Assembly: GCF_004011805.1 (NCBI RefSeq)
Contig: NZ_RCHJ01000017.1
Location: 96,757 to 160,756 of the forward strand
Origin: Piscinibacter defluvii
GTDB taxonomy: Bacteria > Pseudomonadota > Gammaproteobacteria > Burkholderiales > Burkholderiaceae_C
Length of the DNA: 64,000 bases
Direction: 5' to 3'
Under the pieces are notes generated by a model. It was not told the DNA's origin. It made no database searches and saw only the letters and a program-made list of their open reading frames with translations. A program made the translations under genes and the position numbers. The stretch's first letter is position 1. The number at the start of each line of letters is the position of its first letter. Of the stretch, positions 36,598 through 44,795 are shown one piece after another.

Positions 36598-37011
36598 GAC
36601 TTTCTCCAATCGGGTTGGGGTGGGTGAGAAACGGGGACGGCACGGCCCACGTCGGGGCACGGGTCCCCGCAGTGGGTTGACGACAACAACTCGCCGCATG
36701 CAGCGCGTCCTGGGTGGATTGGCGATGCATCGGCGAGGCAGGGGCGCGACGTCGGTGACACGGGTGTCGCCATCGGTCGCGCGGGATCTCCAGGGCTGCC
36801 TTCGTGGCGCCGGGAGGCGTCACCTGGTCTGGCAGCTACCAGTCGGGAAACGACGGGGGGAGCGCGTCGGCCGCATGGCCGACGGCGCCTGACCTTTTCG
36901 CCGGCACCGGCAGGTCGTGGCGCAGGGCATGCGCCGACCCGTCCAGTGCCGCTGAAAAAGCGGGTGCGGCCCGCCGTGGCTCGCCGCACCCCAAGCTTCA
37001 TGACCTCTGCC
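36598..37011. other. Intergenic region with DUF932 leader hairpin
   Basis: A 414-base region without a supported gene. Towards 36597 it holds the DUF932 leader with a small GC hairpin (CGGGG at 36653-36657, CCCCG at 36665-36669). Towards 37011 it holds the terminator of the upstream operon, listed separately. A promoter for the DUF932 gene is expected between the two. Confidence 0.45.
36951..36990 (-). terminator. Rho-independent terminator after the TOPRIM/GHKL operon
   Basis: On the minus strand an 8-bp perfect stem, GGTGCGGC (36990-36983) and GCCGCACC (36970-36963) with a 12-base loop, is followed after two bases by CTTTTT. It lies about 22 bases after the TOPRIM gene stop. Stem strength, position and T run together support intrinsic termination of that operon. 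Confidence 0.75.
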
Positions 37012-38088
37012 TCAGCCGCCGAGGGCCACCCGGTTGCCCGAGGCCCGGTCGGCCGACGACGATGCGGTCGCTTGCCCCCGGCCCTGGTCGGGACCGGTGG
37101 CACGCTGGCACCACACATCGGCCCAGTCCGTGCCCGCATGGCGCGGCACGAACACCCGCACCTGGCGCGGGCCGGTGGTCTTCTCCTCCCGCTTCAGCCG
37201 CCGCGCGAGCGCGTAGGCGAAGCACTGGCCGGCGAAGTCGCCACCGGCGTCGTTGTCCGCGTAGATGCAGACCTCGCGCACGGTGTCCGGCACCCAGAGC
37301 TTCTCCAGGTTGCCGGCGCTGATGCCGGCCCACACGGGCTTGCCGGTGGCCAGGTGCACCGCCAAGGCGGTCTCGATGCCTTCGCACAGCGCGAGCTGCG
37401 CGCCGGCATCGAACAGGCGTACGGCCGCGCCGTGGATGCCCGCGGAGAGCACCTTCTTCGCGTCGACGGCGTCGAGCTTCCGGCCGTCGCGCAGGTAGGT
37501 CCGGTGCAGCGTCACGGCCTGACCATCCGGCGCCTGGATCAGCGCCAGCATGGCGGGGTAGGCCGCGATCTGCCGCGACTTGCCGTCCGCACCCTTCTCG
37601 AAGTAGCCGAGCGACGGGTGGAACCGCAGCACCGGCGGATGCCGATGCAGGGTCAGCCCGCGCCCGCGCAGGTAGCGGTCGACTTCGTCGCCGGCCACCA
37701 CCGGCCGCGCCTCGTCCCAGATGCGCTGCACCAGCCGGCGCATTCGCTCCCCTGGTGCCGCCGGGGCACCGGCTTCGTTGGCCACCGCCGCAGGCAGCAT
37801 GCCCAGACAACGTTCCACCTCGCACAGGGCAGCGTGGAAGTCCACGCCGCGCACGGCCTGCAGCAGCTTGAAGCCGCCACCCGGGCCGCATTGCCGGCAG
37901 TGGTAGTTGCCCTCGCCGAACTTGTCGGTGTACTGGAAGCGGTCCGTCCCGCCGCAGGACGGGCAGGGCCCGTTGCGGTGCCTGAGGATGCGCTCCTCGA
38001 TGCCGGCCGCAGCCAGCACCTCGCTCCAGCGGCCGTGCGCGCGCTGCTTCACGGCGTCGATGCGTGCCGCGTAGTCAGCGTCCTGCAT
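37012..38088 (-). CDS. Zinc-finger and TOPRIM primase-like protein
   Basis: A 358-residue protein with a CHC2-like zinc ribbon (CPSCGGTDRF near residue 42 and CRQCGPGG near 64) and a C-terminal TOPRIM domain (ALCEGIETALAVH near 240, VCIYADNDAGG near 279). This is the layout of plasmid and phage P4-type primases without their helicase part. A priming or DNA-processing role during transfer or replication is likely. The ATG has GGAGGAG upstream and overlaps the GHKL gene by 14 bases. Confidence 0.85.
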   Translation of the reverse strand: MQDADYAARIDAVKQRAHGRWSEVLAAAGIEERILRHRNGPCPSCGGTDRFQYTDKFGEGNYHCRQCGPGGGFKLLQAVRGVDFHAALCEVERCLGMLPAAVANEAGAPAAPGERMRRLVQRIWDEARPVVAGDEVDRYLRGRGLTLHRHPPVLRFHPSLGYFEKGADGKSRQIAAYPAMLALIQAPDGQAVTLHRTYLRDGRKLDAVDAKKVLSAGIHGAAVRLFDAGAQLALCEGIETALAVHLATGKPVWAGISAGNLEKLWVPDTVREVCIYADNDAGGDFAGQCFAYALARRLKREEKTTGPRQVRVFVPRHAGTDWADVWCQRATGPDQGRGQATASSSADRASGNRVALGG

Positions 38089-39709
38089 GGGCTCCTCCGC
38101 CTGCCGCTGCGTGGTCGACCAGATCGACGGTGTGACCGGGCGCGAGACCCACGCCCACCGTCAGCTGGAAGGTCTTGCCGTGCAGCAGCGGGTACTTGCC
38201 CAGCCGCAGGGACTGCAGCAGCGAGTCCAGCGTCTGCACCGGGTCCACCGCCCGCAGCAGGCGCAGCAGATCGGCCAGCGCGTCACGGTCGGCGTCGCGG
38301 TCGGCATCGAGGAACTGGTCGTGCTCGTCGGTGAACGAAGACAGCTGTTCCACCGGCGCGCCCGTCGTCTCGCCGTCGGGGATGTACAGATTGCCGTCGT
38401 GGCAGACCCCGGCGTCGCTGACCAGCGTCTCGTCGTCGCCGACGCGCAGGCGAACCTTCTCGCAGAGGATGACCGTGGGCCAGACCCAGCGGCCCTCCAG
38501 CGCCGTGCGCAGCTTCTCGCCCACCGGCGTCACGCGCTGACCCTCTTCCTCGAGGAAGCGGACGTGGCGCATCACCCAGTGATCGGCATGCACGCCGATC
38601 CAGTCGAACACCAGCCACCCGCGGGCGCGCGCCATCATCCAGCGCGGCGCGTTGTCGTCGCCCACGTCGTCCAGGGCCACCAGCTGCACGGCACCCGACT
38701 CGATGGCCTCGCGCGTGGGCGCGGTCGGAACCGGCGTCAGGTGGCGGCGCTCGCCATGCTCCACCTGCACCGGGTAGCCCAACACCAGGCTGCACAGCTC
38801 CGCCGGCAGCGTGCCGAGGTCGTTCAGCAGGTCGAGGTGCCCCCAGCCCCGCATGACGCCGTAGTAGGTGTCGATGAAGTGGCGCGGTGGCAGCTCAGCC
38901 TTGGCGCTCTCCAGCGTGCGCCGCCAGCAGGCCTTCAGCTCGGTGTCGATGCGCTGGCGCTGCACGTCCTCGTCGATCAGGCGGTCGCGGTCCGGCAGGC
39001 GCGCCATGAACTGGCGCGAGTCCAGGTGCACGACATTCACGTCCTCGCGTGTGGACCAGGCCGGCCGCAGCACGCAGAAGCCCTGCAGGAACACCCAGGT
39101 GTCGTGGGTGTACCGGCCGTCGCGGGTGCCCGCGAGGTGCACGGCGCCGATGGCGCTGGCCTGGGTGGCCAGGTGGGCCTCGGCCATGGCGCGCTTGAGC
39201 GGCTCGCCGTTGAACCACACCGGCACCGGAAACCCGGCGCACAGTTCTTCGACGCGCTGCGCAAGGTCCGGCAGGTCGACGCCGTGCAGCTCGACCCGGG
39301 TGCCTGTCACCGCGTCATCCAGGGGGCGCTCCTCGACCTCGACGAGTGCCTTGGCCAGTGCAGCCGCGGTGTCGATGTCGACGCGGCGCCGGCCCGAGGC
39401 CACCACGCAGCGCGAGGCGGCGTACAGGCACTTCGAGAACCCGACGCCGAAGGGGCGCTCCTGCGTGCAGGTGTCGGCGTCCCAGCCCGACTCGTGGAAG
39501 CTGAGCAGCTTCTGGAAGTCGTCCAGGCCGTGGCCGTCGTCCTGCACGGTCAGGATCCGTGCCTGCGGATCGTGGTCGATCCGGATCAGGCGGGCGCCGG
39601 CACGGCGCGCGTTCTGCAGCAGCTCGGACAGCAGGGTGAACCGGTTGCTGAAGGCATGGCGCTGGTTGCGCAGCGCGCCTTCTTCGTTGATTCGGACTTG
39701 GATCTTCAT
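38075..39709 (-). CDS. GHKL-type ATPase of unknown function
   Basis: A 544-residue protein with an HSP90/MutL/gyrase-like ATP-binding fold at the N-terminus: N-box LLSELLQNARRAGA near residue 31, DDGHGLDD near 61, and a G2-like FGVGFSKCLY near 90. The rest has no motif I recognise. The ATG at 39709 has AAGGAGTC upstream. GHKL ATPases next to primase-like genes occur in mobile elements, but the substrate is not known. A long GC hairpin sits 49 bases upstream of the start. Confidence 0.8.
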   Translation of the reverse strand: MKIQVRINEEGALRNQRHAFSNRFTLLSELLQNARRAGARLIRIDHDPQARILTVQDDGHGLDDFQKLLSFHESGWDADTCTQERPFGVGFSKCLYAASRCVVASGRRRVDIDTAAALAKALVEVEERPLDDAVTGTRVELHGVDLPDLAQRVEELCAGFPVPVWFNGEPLKRAMAEAHLATQASAIGAVHLAGTRDGRYTHDTWVFLQGFCVLRPAWSTREDVNVVHLDSRQFMARLPDRDRLIDEDVQRQRIDTELKACWRRTLESAKAELPPRHFIDTYYGVMRGWGHLDLLNDLGTLPAELCSLVLGYPVQVEHGERRHLTPVPTAPTREAIESGAVQLVALDDVGDDNAPRWMMARARGWLVFDWIGVHADHWVMRHVRFLEEEGQRVTPVGEKLRTALEGRWVWPTVILCEKVRLRVGDDETLVSDAGVCHDGNLYIPDGETTGAPVEQLSSFTDEHDQFLDADRDADRDALADLLRLLRAVDPVQTLDSLLQSLRLGKYPLLHGKTFQLTVGVGLAPGHTVDLVDHAAAGGGAHAGR

Positions 39710-39757
39710 CGTTGACTCCTTCGGGGGCATCCCGATCGGGGGAAGAACCGGCGGACG

Positions 39758-39787
39758 CACCCCTGGCGGGATGCACCCGCCGGGGTG
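39758..39787 (-). promoter_or_regulatory. GC-rich leader hairpin before GHKL gene
   Basis: CACCCC (39758-39763) pairs with GGGGTG (39782-39787), and GGCGGG (39765-39770) with CCCGCC (39776-39781), leaving one bulged T and a 5-base loop. No T run follows on the minus strand. The stretch at 39757-39770 recurs almost exactly at 41211-41225. It may be a processing or translational control element, or only a GC-rich spacer. Confidence 0.4.
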
Positions 39788-39817
39788 TGTGGGCCGGTCA
39801 GCGCGGATCGGTGCCCA

Positions 39818-40159
39818 TCAGGGCGTCGTGCGGACCGGAGGGGTGAACAACTGGCCGGCGGCCTGCGCCTCGACGAGGCTGTGCTCCAGGAACTCCCAGA
39901 GCTGCAGGTGCTGGCGACTCAGGACCTCGCCGTCGTGGCCGAGGCGCTCGACCACCGGCCCGGCGGCATGGCCACCGGATTCGGTGAGCGGCTGCCAGTG
40001 GACGCGGTAGACGAGCCGGTCGGCACCGGCGATGACGAAGGTGCGGCCGGACCGACCGGTCAGCACTTCGCTCTCCTTGACGAGGTACTCGATGTCCTCG
40101 GGCGCCTGCACGGACAGCAGGCGCACGCGGCCGGGAACCAGGCGTGCATCGGTGTGCAT
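39818..40159 (-). CDS. Small unknown protein
   Basis: Not recognised. A 113-residue soluble protein starting at ATG 40159 with GGGGAG upstream. The stretch RTFVIAGADRLVYRVHWQPL near residue 38 and a helical LQLWEFLEHSLVEAQ near 83 suggest a small folded domain. It lies 11 bases after the 91-residue gene and is probably co-transcribed with it. Confidence 0.65.
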   Translation of the reverse strand: MHTDARLVPGRVRLLSVQAPEDIEYLVKESEVLTGRSGRTFVIAGADRLVYRVHWQPLTESGGHAAGPVVERLGHDGEVLSRQHLQLWEFLEHSLVEAQAAGQLFTPPVRTTP

Positions 40160-40170
40160 GGCGGCTCCCC

Positions 40171-40446
40171 TCAGTGCCGGGTCAGCCGCATGGGCTGGTC
40201 CGACGCAGCGTCCGGGACGCAGGGCGCCTCCGGACGGGTGCCCTCGATGGGGCGGGCCACCGGCGGGCGCCCGGTGGGTCCCCCTTCCGGGAGGGTGTCG
40301 TCGCCTGCGAGCGGCAGGATGCAGTCGGCGCCGACCTGCGGCCGGACTTGCTCCATCAGCAGGGCGTCTTCGTAGTCCATGCGCCCGGTGATGCCGTAGG
40401 CGAGGGCTATCGCCAGCAGGCAGAGGGCTTCCTTGAATGTGAGCAT
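40171..40446 (-). CDS. Small membrane-associated unknown protein
   Basis: Not recognised. A 91-residue protein with a short hydrophobic N-terminus (LTFKEALCLLAIALAYGI, residues 2-19) and a proline-rich tail. The ATG at 40446 has GAAGGAA upstream. The hydrophobic stretch is long enough for a single membrane anchor. It is spaced from the upstream gene by a hairpin-bearing gap. Confidence 0.6.
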   Translation of the reverse strand: MLTFKEALCLLAIALAYGITGRMDYEDALLMEQVRPQVGADCILPLAGDDTLPEGGPTGRPPVARPIEGTRPEAPCVPDAASDQPMRLTRH

Positions 40447-40467
40447 GGTGAGTTCCTTCGAACGGAT

Positions 40468-40525
40468 GGGCGCGTGCCGGCGCGGCCTGACCGGATCGGT
40501 CGGCGCGGCCCGAGGCACGGCGCCC
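40468..40525 (-). promoter_or_regulatory. Intercistronic GC hairpin
   Basis: GGGCGCGTGCC (40468-40478) pairs with GGCACGGCGCCC (40514-40525) with one bulge. It encloses two copies of GGCGCGGCC around a GACCGGATCGGTC palindrome. It occupies most of the gap between the 212-residue and 91-residue genes. No T run is present. Confidence 0.35.
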
Positions 40526-40538
40526 GGGGTGGGCGTGA

Positions 40539-41177
40539 TCACGCGAACAGGTCGCCCTGCACGGACATCTGCTTGAGCTGCTCGTTGATCCACTGGGGAT
40601 TGCGGGTCAGCCGGGCCTCGACCCATTCGGGGTGGGTCGCCACGGCCTCGCGCACCCAGTCGGGGTAGCGGGCCAGCGTCGCGTGCAGCCAGGGCCGCAG
40701 CCCAAGACGGATGCGCTCGCGAACCTCCTCGGCGTCGACGAGTCCGCAGTACGGGATCGGCGACAGCGGGCTGCAGCCGACCACGCGCAGGCAGTTCACG
40801 AACGAGAACGGCAGGCCGTCCTTCTCGCGTTCGGTGAACACCCAGCGCAGGGTGTCGAGCTTCTCCTCCAGCGGCGTGGCCGGGTCGGCCAGGTGCCGGA
40901 TCTCCTGCAGCAGGCGCCAGTGCAGCAGGACGATGTCGTCCTCGCTCCACTCCTCCACCCACTCTTCGCAGGTGCTGCCCGGTGCGCCGGTGGCGCTGGC
41001 GGCGCTGTCTGCGCCGGCATCGTCCTGGAGATCCAGGCCGGCCGGGATGTCGAACGAGGCGTCGATGACGAACGGGGTCGTCGTCGAGCCGAGTCGGGCT
41101 CGGTGTGCGTCGAGGCTTGCCGTGTGTGGCGAGCCGACAGGGGCGCCGGCCTGACGGCAGGCGTTGTTGCTGTGCAT
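40539..41177 (-). CDS. Unknown protein with C-terminal leucine/tryptophan-rich helices
   Basis: Not recognised. A 212-residue soluble protein starting at ATG 41177 with CAAGGAG upstream. The middle has DDIVLLHWRLLQEIRHLADP, and the C-terminus has repeated helices of similar form (ARYPDWVREAV, ATHPEWVEARL, TRNPQWINEQL), an alpha-helical repeat of about 11-12 residues. The N-terminal 50 residues look disordered. Two CGGGT-type boxes spaced 11 bases lie about 65 bases upstream. Confidence 0.65.
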   Translation of the reverse strand: MHSNNACRQAGAPVGSPHTASLDAHRARLGSTTTPFVIDASFDIPAGLDLQDDAGADSAASATGAPGSTCEEWVEEWSEDDIVLLHWRLLQEIRHLADPATPLEEKLDTLRWVFTEREKDGLPFSFVNCLRVVGCSPLSPIPYCGLVDAEEVRERIRLGLRPWLHATLARYPDWVREAVATHPEWVEARLTRNPQWINEQLKQMSVQGDLFA

Positions 41178-41869
41178 CGTGGACTCCTTGGATGGGAAGA
41201 GAGACCACGTGCACCCCGTGGCGGGGGCGTGGGCCCCCATGCGGGTGACGGTTGGGTGATGTGGCTCCGGCCGCCTTGCGGGCGAAGCCTGGAACTCCAG
41301 GGCTGACAGGGTTCAGTGGCGCGCGCGAGCGCGGTGATCGGTGTCAGCGTCCGATCGGGGGGACATCGGCGAGAACGGGACGAGCCCGGGAGGCAAGGGC
41401 GCGGTCGGTGCGGCGCTCGAGCTGATGCGCTCGGCACCGGGTCGCAGCCCTTGCCTCGAAGGCCCGGCCTGAGAGCGAATGCCCCGGCGTGCCTGATTGC
41501 TTGCGCGGTCCTCGGCACGGCGATGCACAGGGGCACCCGACGGAGCGACACCGCAACGGGTGTCCCCCATCGGTGGGGCGTGCATCACCGCGAGTCGATC
41601 GTCCCCACGGGTGCCTGTGCGACCTGCACGGGCACCCAAGCGGGGGATCAGTTCAGGACATCTCCAAGGCTTGCCGGGTCTGGATGCAGGGCCAGCTGCT
41701 GCATGGCGCAAAGGTAGGTCGCCGTTTCGGCCCGGTCAATGGGCCGACGCCCGTCGCCAAGCAACTGATCGCGAAAGCGCCCCGAGGTGCCGGGGCTTTC
41801 GTGTGGCAAAGGGCCGTGCACGTTCGGAAGATGCCATCGACCCCGTTGTCAGCACAAGGAGCCGCGGGC
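41178..41869. other. Divergent promoter region with hairpins and repeats
   Basis: A 692-base stretch without a supported gene, between divergent operons. It holds a perfect hairpin GGGGGC (41223-41228) / GCCCCC (41233-41238), the GCACCCC-type repeat at 41211-41225 shared with 39757-39770, and two boxes spaced 11 bases at 41242 and 41253. Near 41773-41800 GAAAGC and GCTTTC enclose a CCCC/GGGG stem. ORFs on either strand here are short, arginine-rich and lack ribosome sites, so I regard them as chance. Confidence 0.45.
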
Positions 41870-42640
41870 ATGGCCAATGTCGAGATCGTGAAGGTGGACC
41901 AGGGCGGCGCCAACGCCCGCATCCTGGCCCGCGAAGCCAAGGTCGACTTCCGTCGCGTCGAGGCGGCCAGCCTCAAGATCGCCACGCGGTTCAGCAGTGC
42001 CGAGGGCAAGCGCATGTTCGTGCGCATGTTCAACACCCTGCAGCTGAACATGCACTTCATCTCGGTCATCGCCCGCACCCGGCTCGACCACGAGGACATC
42101 GGCCGGATCGAGACGGCGTTGCGCGGCAGGATCGATGCCGCGACCGCCAGCCTGAACGAGGCTATCGACGGCGCCGAGGCGCTGTTCAAGGCCCATGGCA
42201 TCACCAGCCTGGCGTCCTACGACACGGTGCCGCTGGACGTGGACGTGCGCGTGCTGTCGTCGATCAGCCGCCGATTCCTGGAGGTGCTGGTCAAGCTCGA
42301 CCAGCTGATGCCGCTGCTGCAGACGCTGGAGATCCACGAGGTGGTGTCGGCGCAGGCGGTGGACACGCAGCGTGCGGGCCTCAAGCGCCAGGTGCGCGAC
42401 ATCGCCAATGGTGCGCGCAGCTTTGCGACGGGCCTGCGGCGGCGCATGAACGCGCTCGATGCCCGCGCCACGTCGCCCGACGATGCCGAAGTTCCTGACG
42501 ACGCGCTCGGTACCGCCGCCGGCGAAGCCGTCGATTCGACGACCACGGCACCGGACGGACCCGCAGATCCCCCAACGACAGCGGGCCGCGACGTGGAGTT
42601 GCTGCCTGCGCCAACGGCAGTCGCTGCGGTGGCGGAGTAG
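41870..42640 (+). CDS. AcaB/DUF1845-like conserved ICE protein
   Basis: A 256-residue soluble, mainly helical protein with an ATG at 41870 and AAGGAG eight bases upstream. The stretch VRVLSSISRRFLEVLVKLDQ near residue 125, then LMPLLQTLEIHEVVSAQ and a basic helix RQVRDIANGARSF, resembles the DUF1845 (AcaB) family of ICE proteins. In IncC plasmids AcaB takes part in controlling transfer genes. The C-terminal 55 residues are low complexity. The family assignment is tentative. Confidence 0.6.
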   Translation: MANVEIVKVDQGGANARILAREAKVDFRRVEAASLKIATRFSSAEGKRMFVRMFNTLQLNMHFISVIARTRLDHEDIGRIETALRGRIDAATASLNEAIDGAEALFKAHGITSLASYDTVPLDVDVRVLSSISRRFLEVLVKLDQLMPLLQTLEIHEVVSAQAVDTQRAGLKRQVRDIANGARSFATGLRRRMNALDARATSPDDAEVPDDALGTAAGEAVDSTTTAPDGPADPPTTAGRDVELLPAPTAVAAVAE

Positions 42641-43235
42641 GCGGTGGAATTGCAGGCCGTCCCATGTCTCTCCCAAGCGGCGGCACCCACCGACGCTTGC
42701 GCGGGCAATCGGCGCGGGCGTGTTGCCCTTGAGCGGTGCGGACGCTACCGTGTGTCCAGGCCATGGGCTGCCCGCAGAGGCAAGTCGGCGCCACCGTAGC
42801 GCCGATCACCCGTTCAACGGGCGAATCGCCCCGGGCCTCCACCCGCATCGGGTGGCGTCGCAGTCGATACCTGCCTCGTCCAACGTCGGCCCGCTACCTC
42901 CAGCGTGCCGGCCAGTTCCGACGGACCCGCCTTGCCCCGCTCGGCGACCGAACGCACCCGGTGCCGGATTCGGCCCTCCGCGGCATCGAGCGCGCGGACC
43001 CGCAACGCTTGGCAGCCGGCATGCACCCCCAAGGGGGTGGCGATCGAATCACACCGAAGGGGGCCCTCGGCAGGGGCCCTCTTCGGAAGGCATCTTCATC
43101 CACCGCGCGAACGGAACGCCCGCGGTGGTCCAGGAGTCGAGCGTTCCCGGGCGGCTGGCGCGTTTCCTGACCGAGCGCCGTCGTCGCAGAGCAGGTCATG
43201 ACCTTTGCCGGCTGCATGCCGATGAGAGGCCGATC
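42641..43235. other. Intergenic region with two inverted repeats upstream of alpA
   Basis: A 595-base stretch with no supported gene. It contains a perfect inverted repeat CACCCCC AA GGGGGTG (43024-43039) and a strong hairpin at 43054-43086 (arms CCGAAGGGGGCCC and GGGCCCTCTTCGG, one mismatch). The hairpin has no T run and lies about 150 bases upstream of alpA. They look like an operator and an attenuator or terminator for the plus-strand transcript. Confidence 0.45.
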
Positions 43236-43487
43236 ATGCCCCGCGTTCCTGTTCCCGCCGCGCCGTCGGCGGATTCCCCGGCCGCAGCGCCCAGCGCCGC
43301 GCTGCCGGACACCGGCTTCCTGCGCCAGCCGCAGGTGCTGTCCTTCGTCCCCATCTCCAAGTCCACCCTGTGGCGGCGCGTGCATGCGCGCACGTTTCCG
43401 GAGCCGGTCAAGCTGTCCGAGCGCGTGACCGTCTGGCGCGCCGAGGACATCCGCCGCTGGATCGAGCAGCAGGGGGTTGCGTCATGA
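43236..43487 (+). CDS. AlpA-family MerR-like DNA-binding regulator
   Basis: An 83-residue protein with a disordered alanine/proline N-terminus and an AlpA domain: GFLRQPQVLSFVPISKSTLWRR-type start, FPEPVKLSERVTVWRAEDIR and a final helix. AlpA proteins are small excisionase-like or activator proteins that control integrases or prophage genes. The ATG at 43236 has AGAGG six bases upstream. A recombinase-like gene follows, which fits a regulator or excisionase role. Confidence 0.87.
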   Translation: MPRVPVPAAPSADSPAAAPSAALPDTGFLRQPQVLSFVPISKSTLWRRVHARTFPEPVKLSERVTVWRAEDIRRWIEQQGVAS

Positions 43488-43816
43488 CGCACCTGGAAAG
43501 GCGACGGACGCATCGCGCTGCACGCGGTAACGCCTCGGCAACAAGGCGGCACGCATGCCCGGGCACATTGAAGCCGCAACGCGGTCGGGCGAGGTCTCGC
43601 CGCGGCCGTGAACGCGACAGGGCCTGGCGTGTATCGGCCGCGAAACGACTGGTCACACGGGAGTCGCAGGTTCGCGCGTTAGACGTGGGGACGCCATGCA
43701 TGTGCTCGGGCCGTGCGTGGTCCATGCCGTCGACATCGAGGAAGCGATTGGCGCGAAGCGACCACGACGCCGCGCCCCGCCAGCGTCCGTCGGTGATTCC
43801 GTCGTCCAGGGAGTAA
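43484..43816 (+). CDS. Arginine-rich small ORF, doubtful
   Basis: A 110-residue ORF whose ATG overlaps the alpA stop by ATGA and which ends six bases before the next gene. It contains 24 or more arginines and no recognisable domain, and such composition is common for chance frames in GC-rich DNA. The coupling geometry is the only point in its favour. Confidence 0.25.
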   Translation: MTHLERRRTHRAARGNASATRRHACPGTLKPQRGRARSRRGRERDRAWRVSAAKRLVTRESQVRALDVGTPCMCSGRAWSMPSTSRKRLARSDHDAAPRQRPSVIPSSRE

Positions 43817-43821
43817 CAACA

Positions 43822-44763
43822 ATGGAAGACGATCCGGAAACCGCCGGCGATCGCCGGCAGACATTTCAGACGGTCCAGATGCTGCGCGAGGTGATCGACG
43901 GCGATCCCTACGCGACCGTGGCGCAGCGATGGGGGCTGTCGCGTTCGGCCGTCGACCGGCGCATCAAGGGGCTGGCGGTCCAGCTCACGCAGGCGGTGGG
44001 CGTCGATGGCCTGCAGGAGAGCGGCGCCGCCTTCGTGAAGCGCCTGCGCATGCACCGCGACGCGATCCTCCAGGCGCTGGAGCACTTCGACCCTGCACAG
44101 GTGAGCTCCCAGCGCGAAGCCCGTGTGCTCAATCCCGACGAGGTCGATCTCGGGGCGCGCCGCGTGCGCAGCCGATCCACGCGGCCGCTGCACGACCTGG
44201 CGCTCTACTACCTGCCCTTCGCGACCGGCCTGCGCCCGCTGGAGGTCGCGCGCCTGACGGTGGGCGACTACCTGCTGGAGGACGGCAGCGTGCGGCGAGA
44301 GTCGAGGGTGCGCGCCGATGTCGCGATCAACGGCAGGGACCGACCGCTGTTCTTCAACCACCGCCGTCTCGACGAGGCGCTCGGCGCCTATCTCGACGAG
44401 CGGGTCCGTGCCGGCCATGGTCTCGGCGCCGCCGAGCACTGGCGCGGCCTGGATCGGCACGGCCCGCTGTTCCTGGGCGCGGAGGGCGAGGTCTATCCGA
44501 TCACGCCGAACGGCGGCGAGGGCCAGAACCGCTACGTCTGCCGTCCCCTGCTGGAGATCTACCGCAAGATCTTCCGCCAGGCCGACATACCCGGTCTGTG
44601 CACGCAGTCGGCACGGCTGACCCTGATGTCGCGGATGTACGAGCGTGGCGCCGACGAGGATCAGGTCGGGCTGGTGCTGGGCATCGCCGATCGAAGTGCC
44701 GTGCGCGAGCAGCTGCCGAGGCCGCGACCCGAGCTGTCCAAGGTGCTCGAGGAGCTGGCATGA
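43822..44763 (+). CDS. Degenerate tyrosine-recombinase-like protein
   Basis: A 313-residue protein. The N-terminal part has an HTH-like stretch (DPYATVAQRWGLSRSAVDRRI, residues about 30-50). The C-terminal part looks like a tyrosine recombinase fold, with YYLPFATGLRPLEVARLTV carrying the box I arginine. The box II region CTQSARLTLMSRMYERG keeps an arginine, but the usual histidine, the LGH histidine (here LGIADRS) and the catalytic tyrosine are not visible. It may be a DNA-binding, non-catalytic relative. The ATG at 43822 has AGGGAG upstream. Confidence 0.7.
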   Translation: MEDDPETAGDRRQTFQTVQMLREVIDGDPYATVAQRWGLSRSAVDRRIKGLAVQLTQAVGVDGLQESGAAFVKRLRMHRDAILQALEHFDPAQVSSQREARVLNPDEVDLGARRVRSRSTRPLHDLALYYLPFATGLRPLEVARLTVGDYLLEDGSVRRESRVRADVAINGRDRPLFFNHRRLDEALGAYLDERVRAGHGLGAAEHWRGLDRHGPLFLGAEGEVYPITPNGGEGQNRYVCRPLLEIYRKIFRQADIPGLCTQSARLTLMSRMYERGADEDQVGLVLGIADRSAVREQLPRPRPELSKVLEELA

Positions 44764-44795
44764 CACGGCGCGCCCGCTGACGGGCTGCAACGGCG

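Noticed and set aside
41316..41717. Short ORFs on both strands in the 41.2-41.9 kb gap
   Set aside because: Arginine/proline-rich, no ribosome sites, no start coupling; typical chance frames in GC-rich DNA.
42459..43235. Upstream extension of alpA
   Set aside because: The extension is basic and low complexity and overlaps the preceding gene; ATG 43236 has a ribosome site and gives a normal AlpA.
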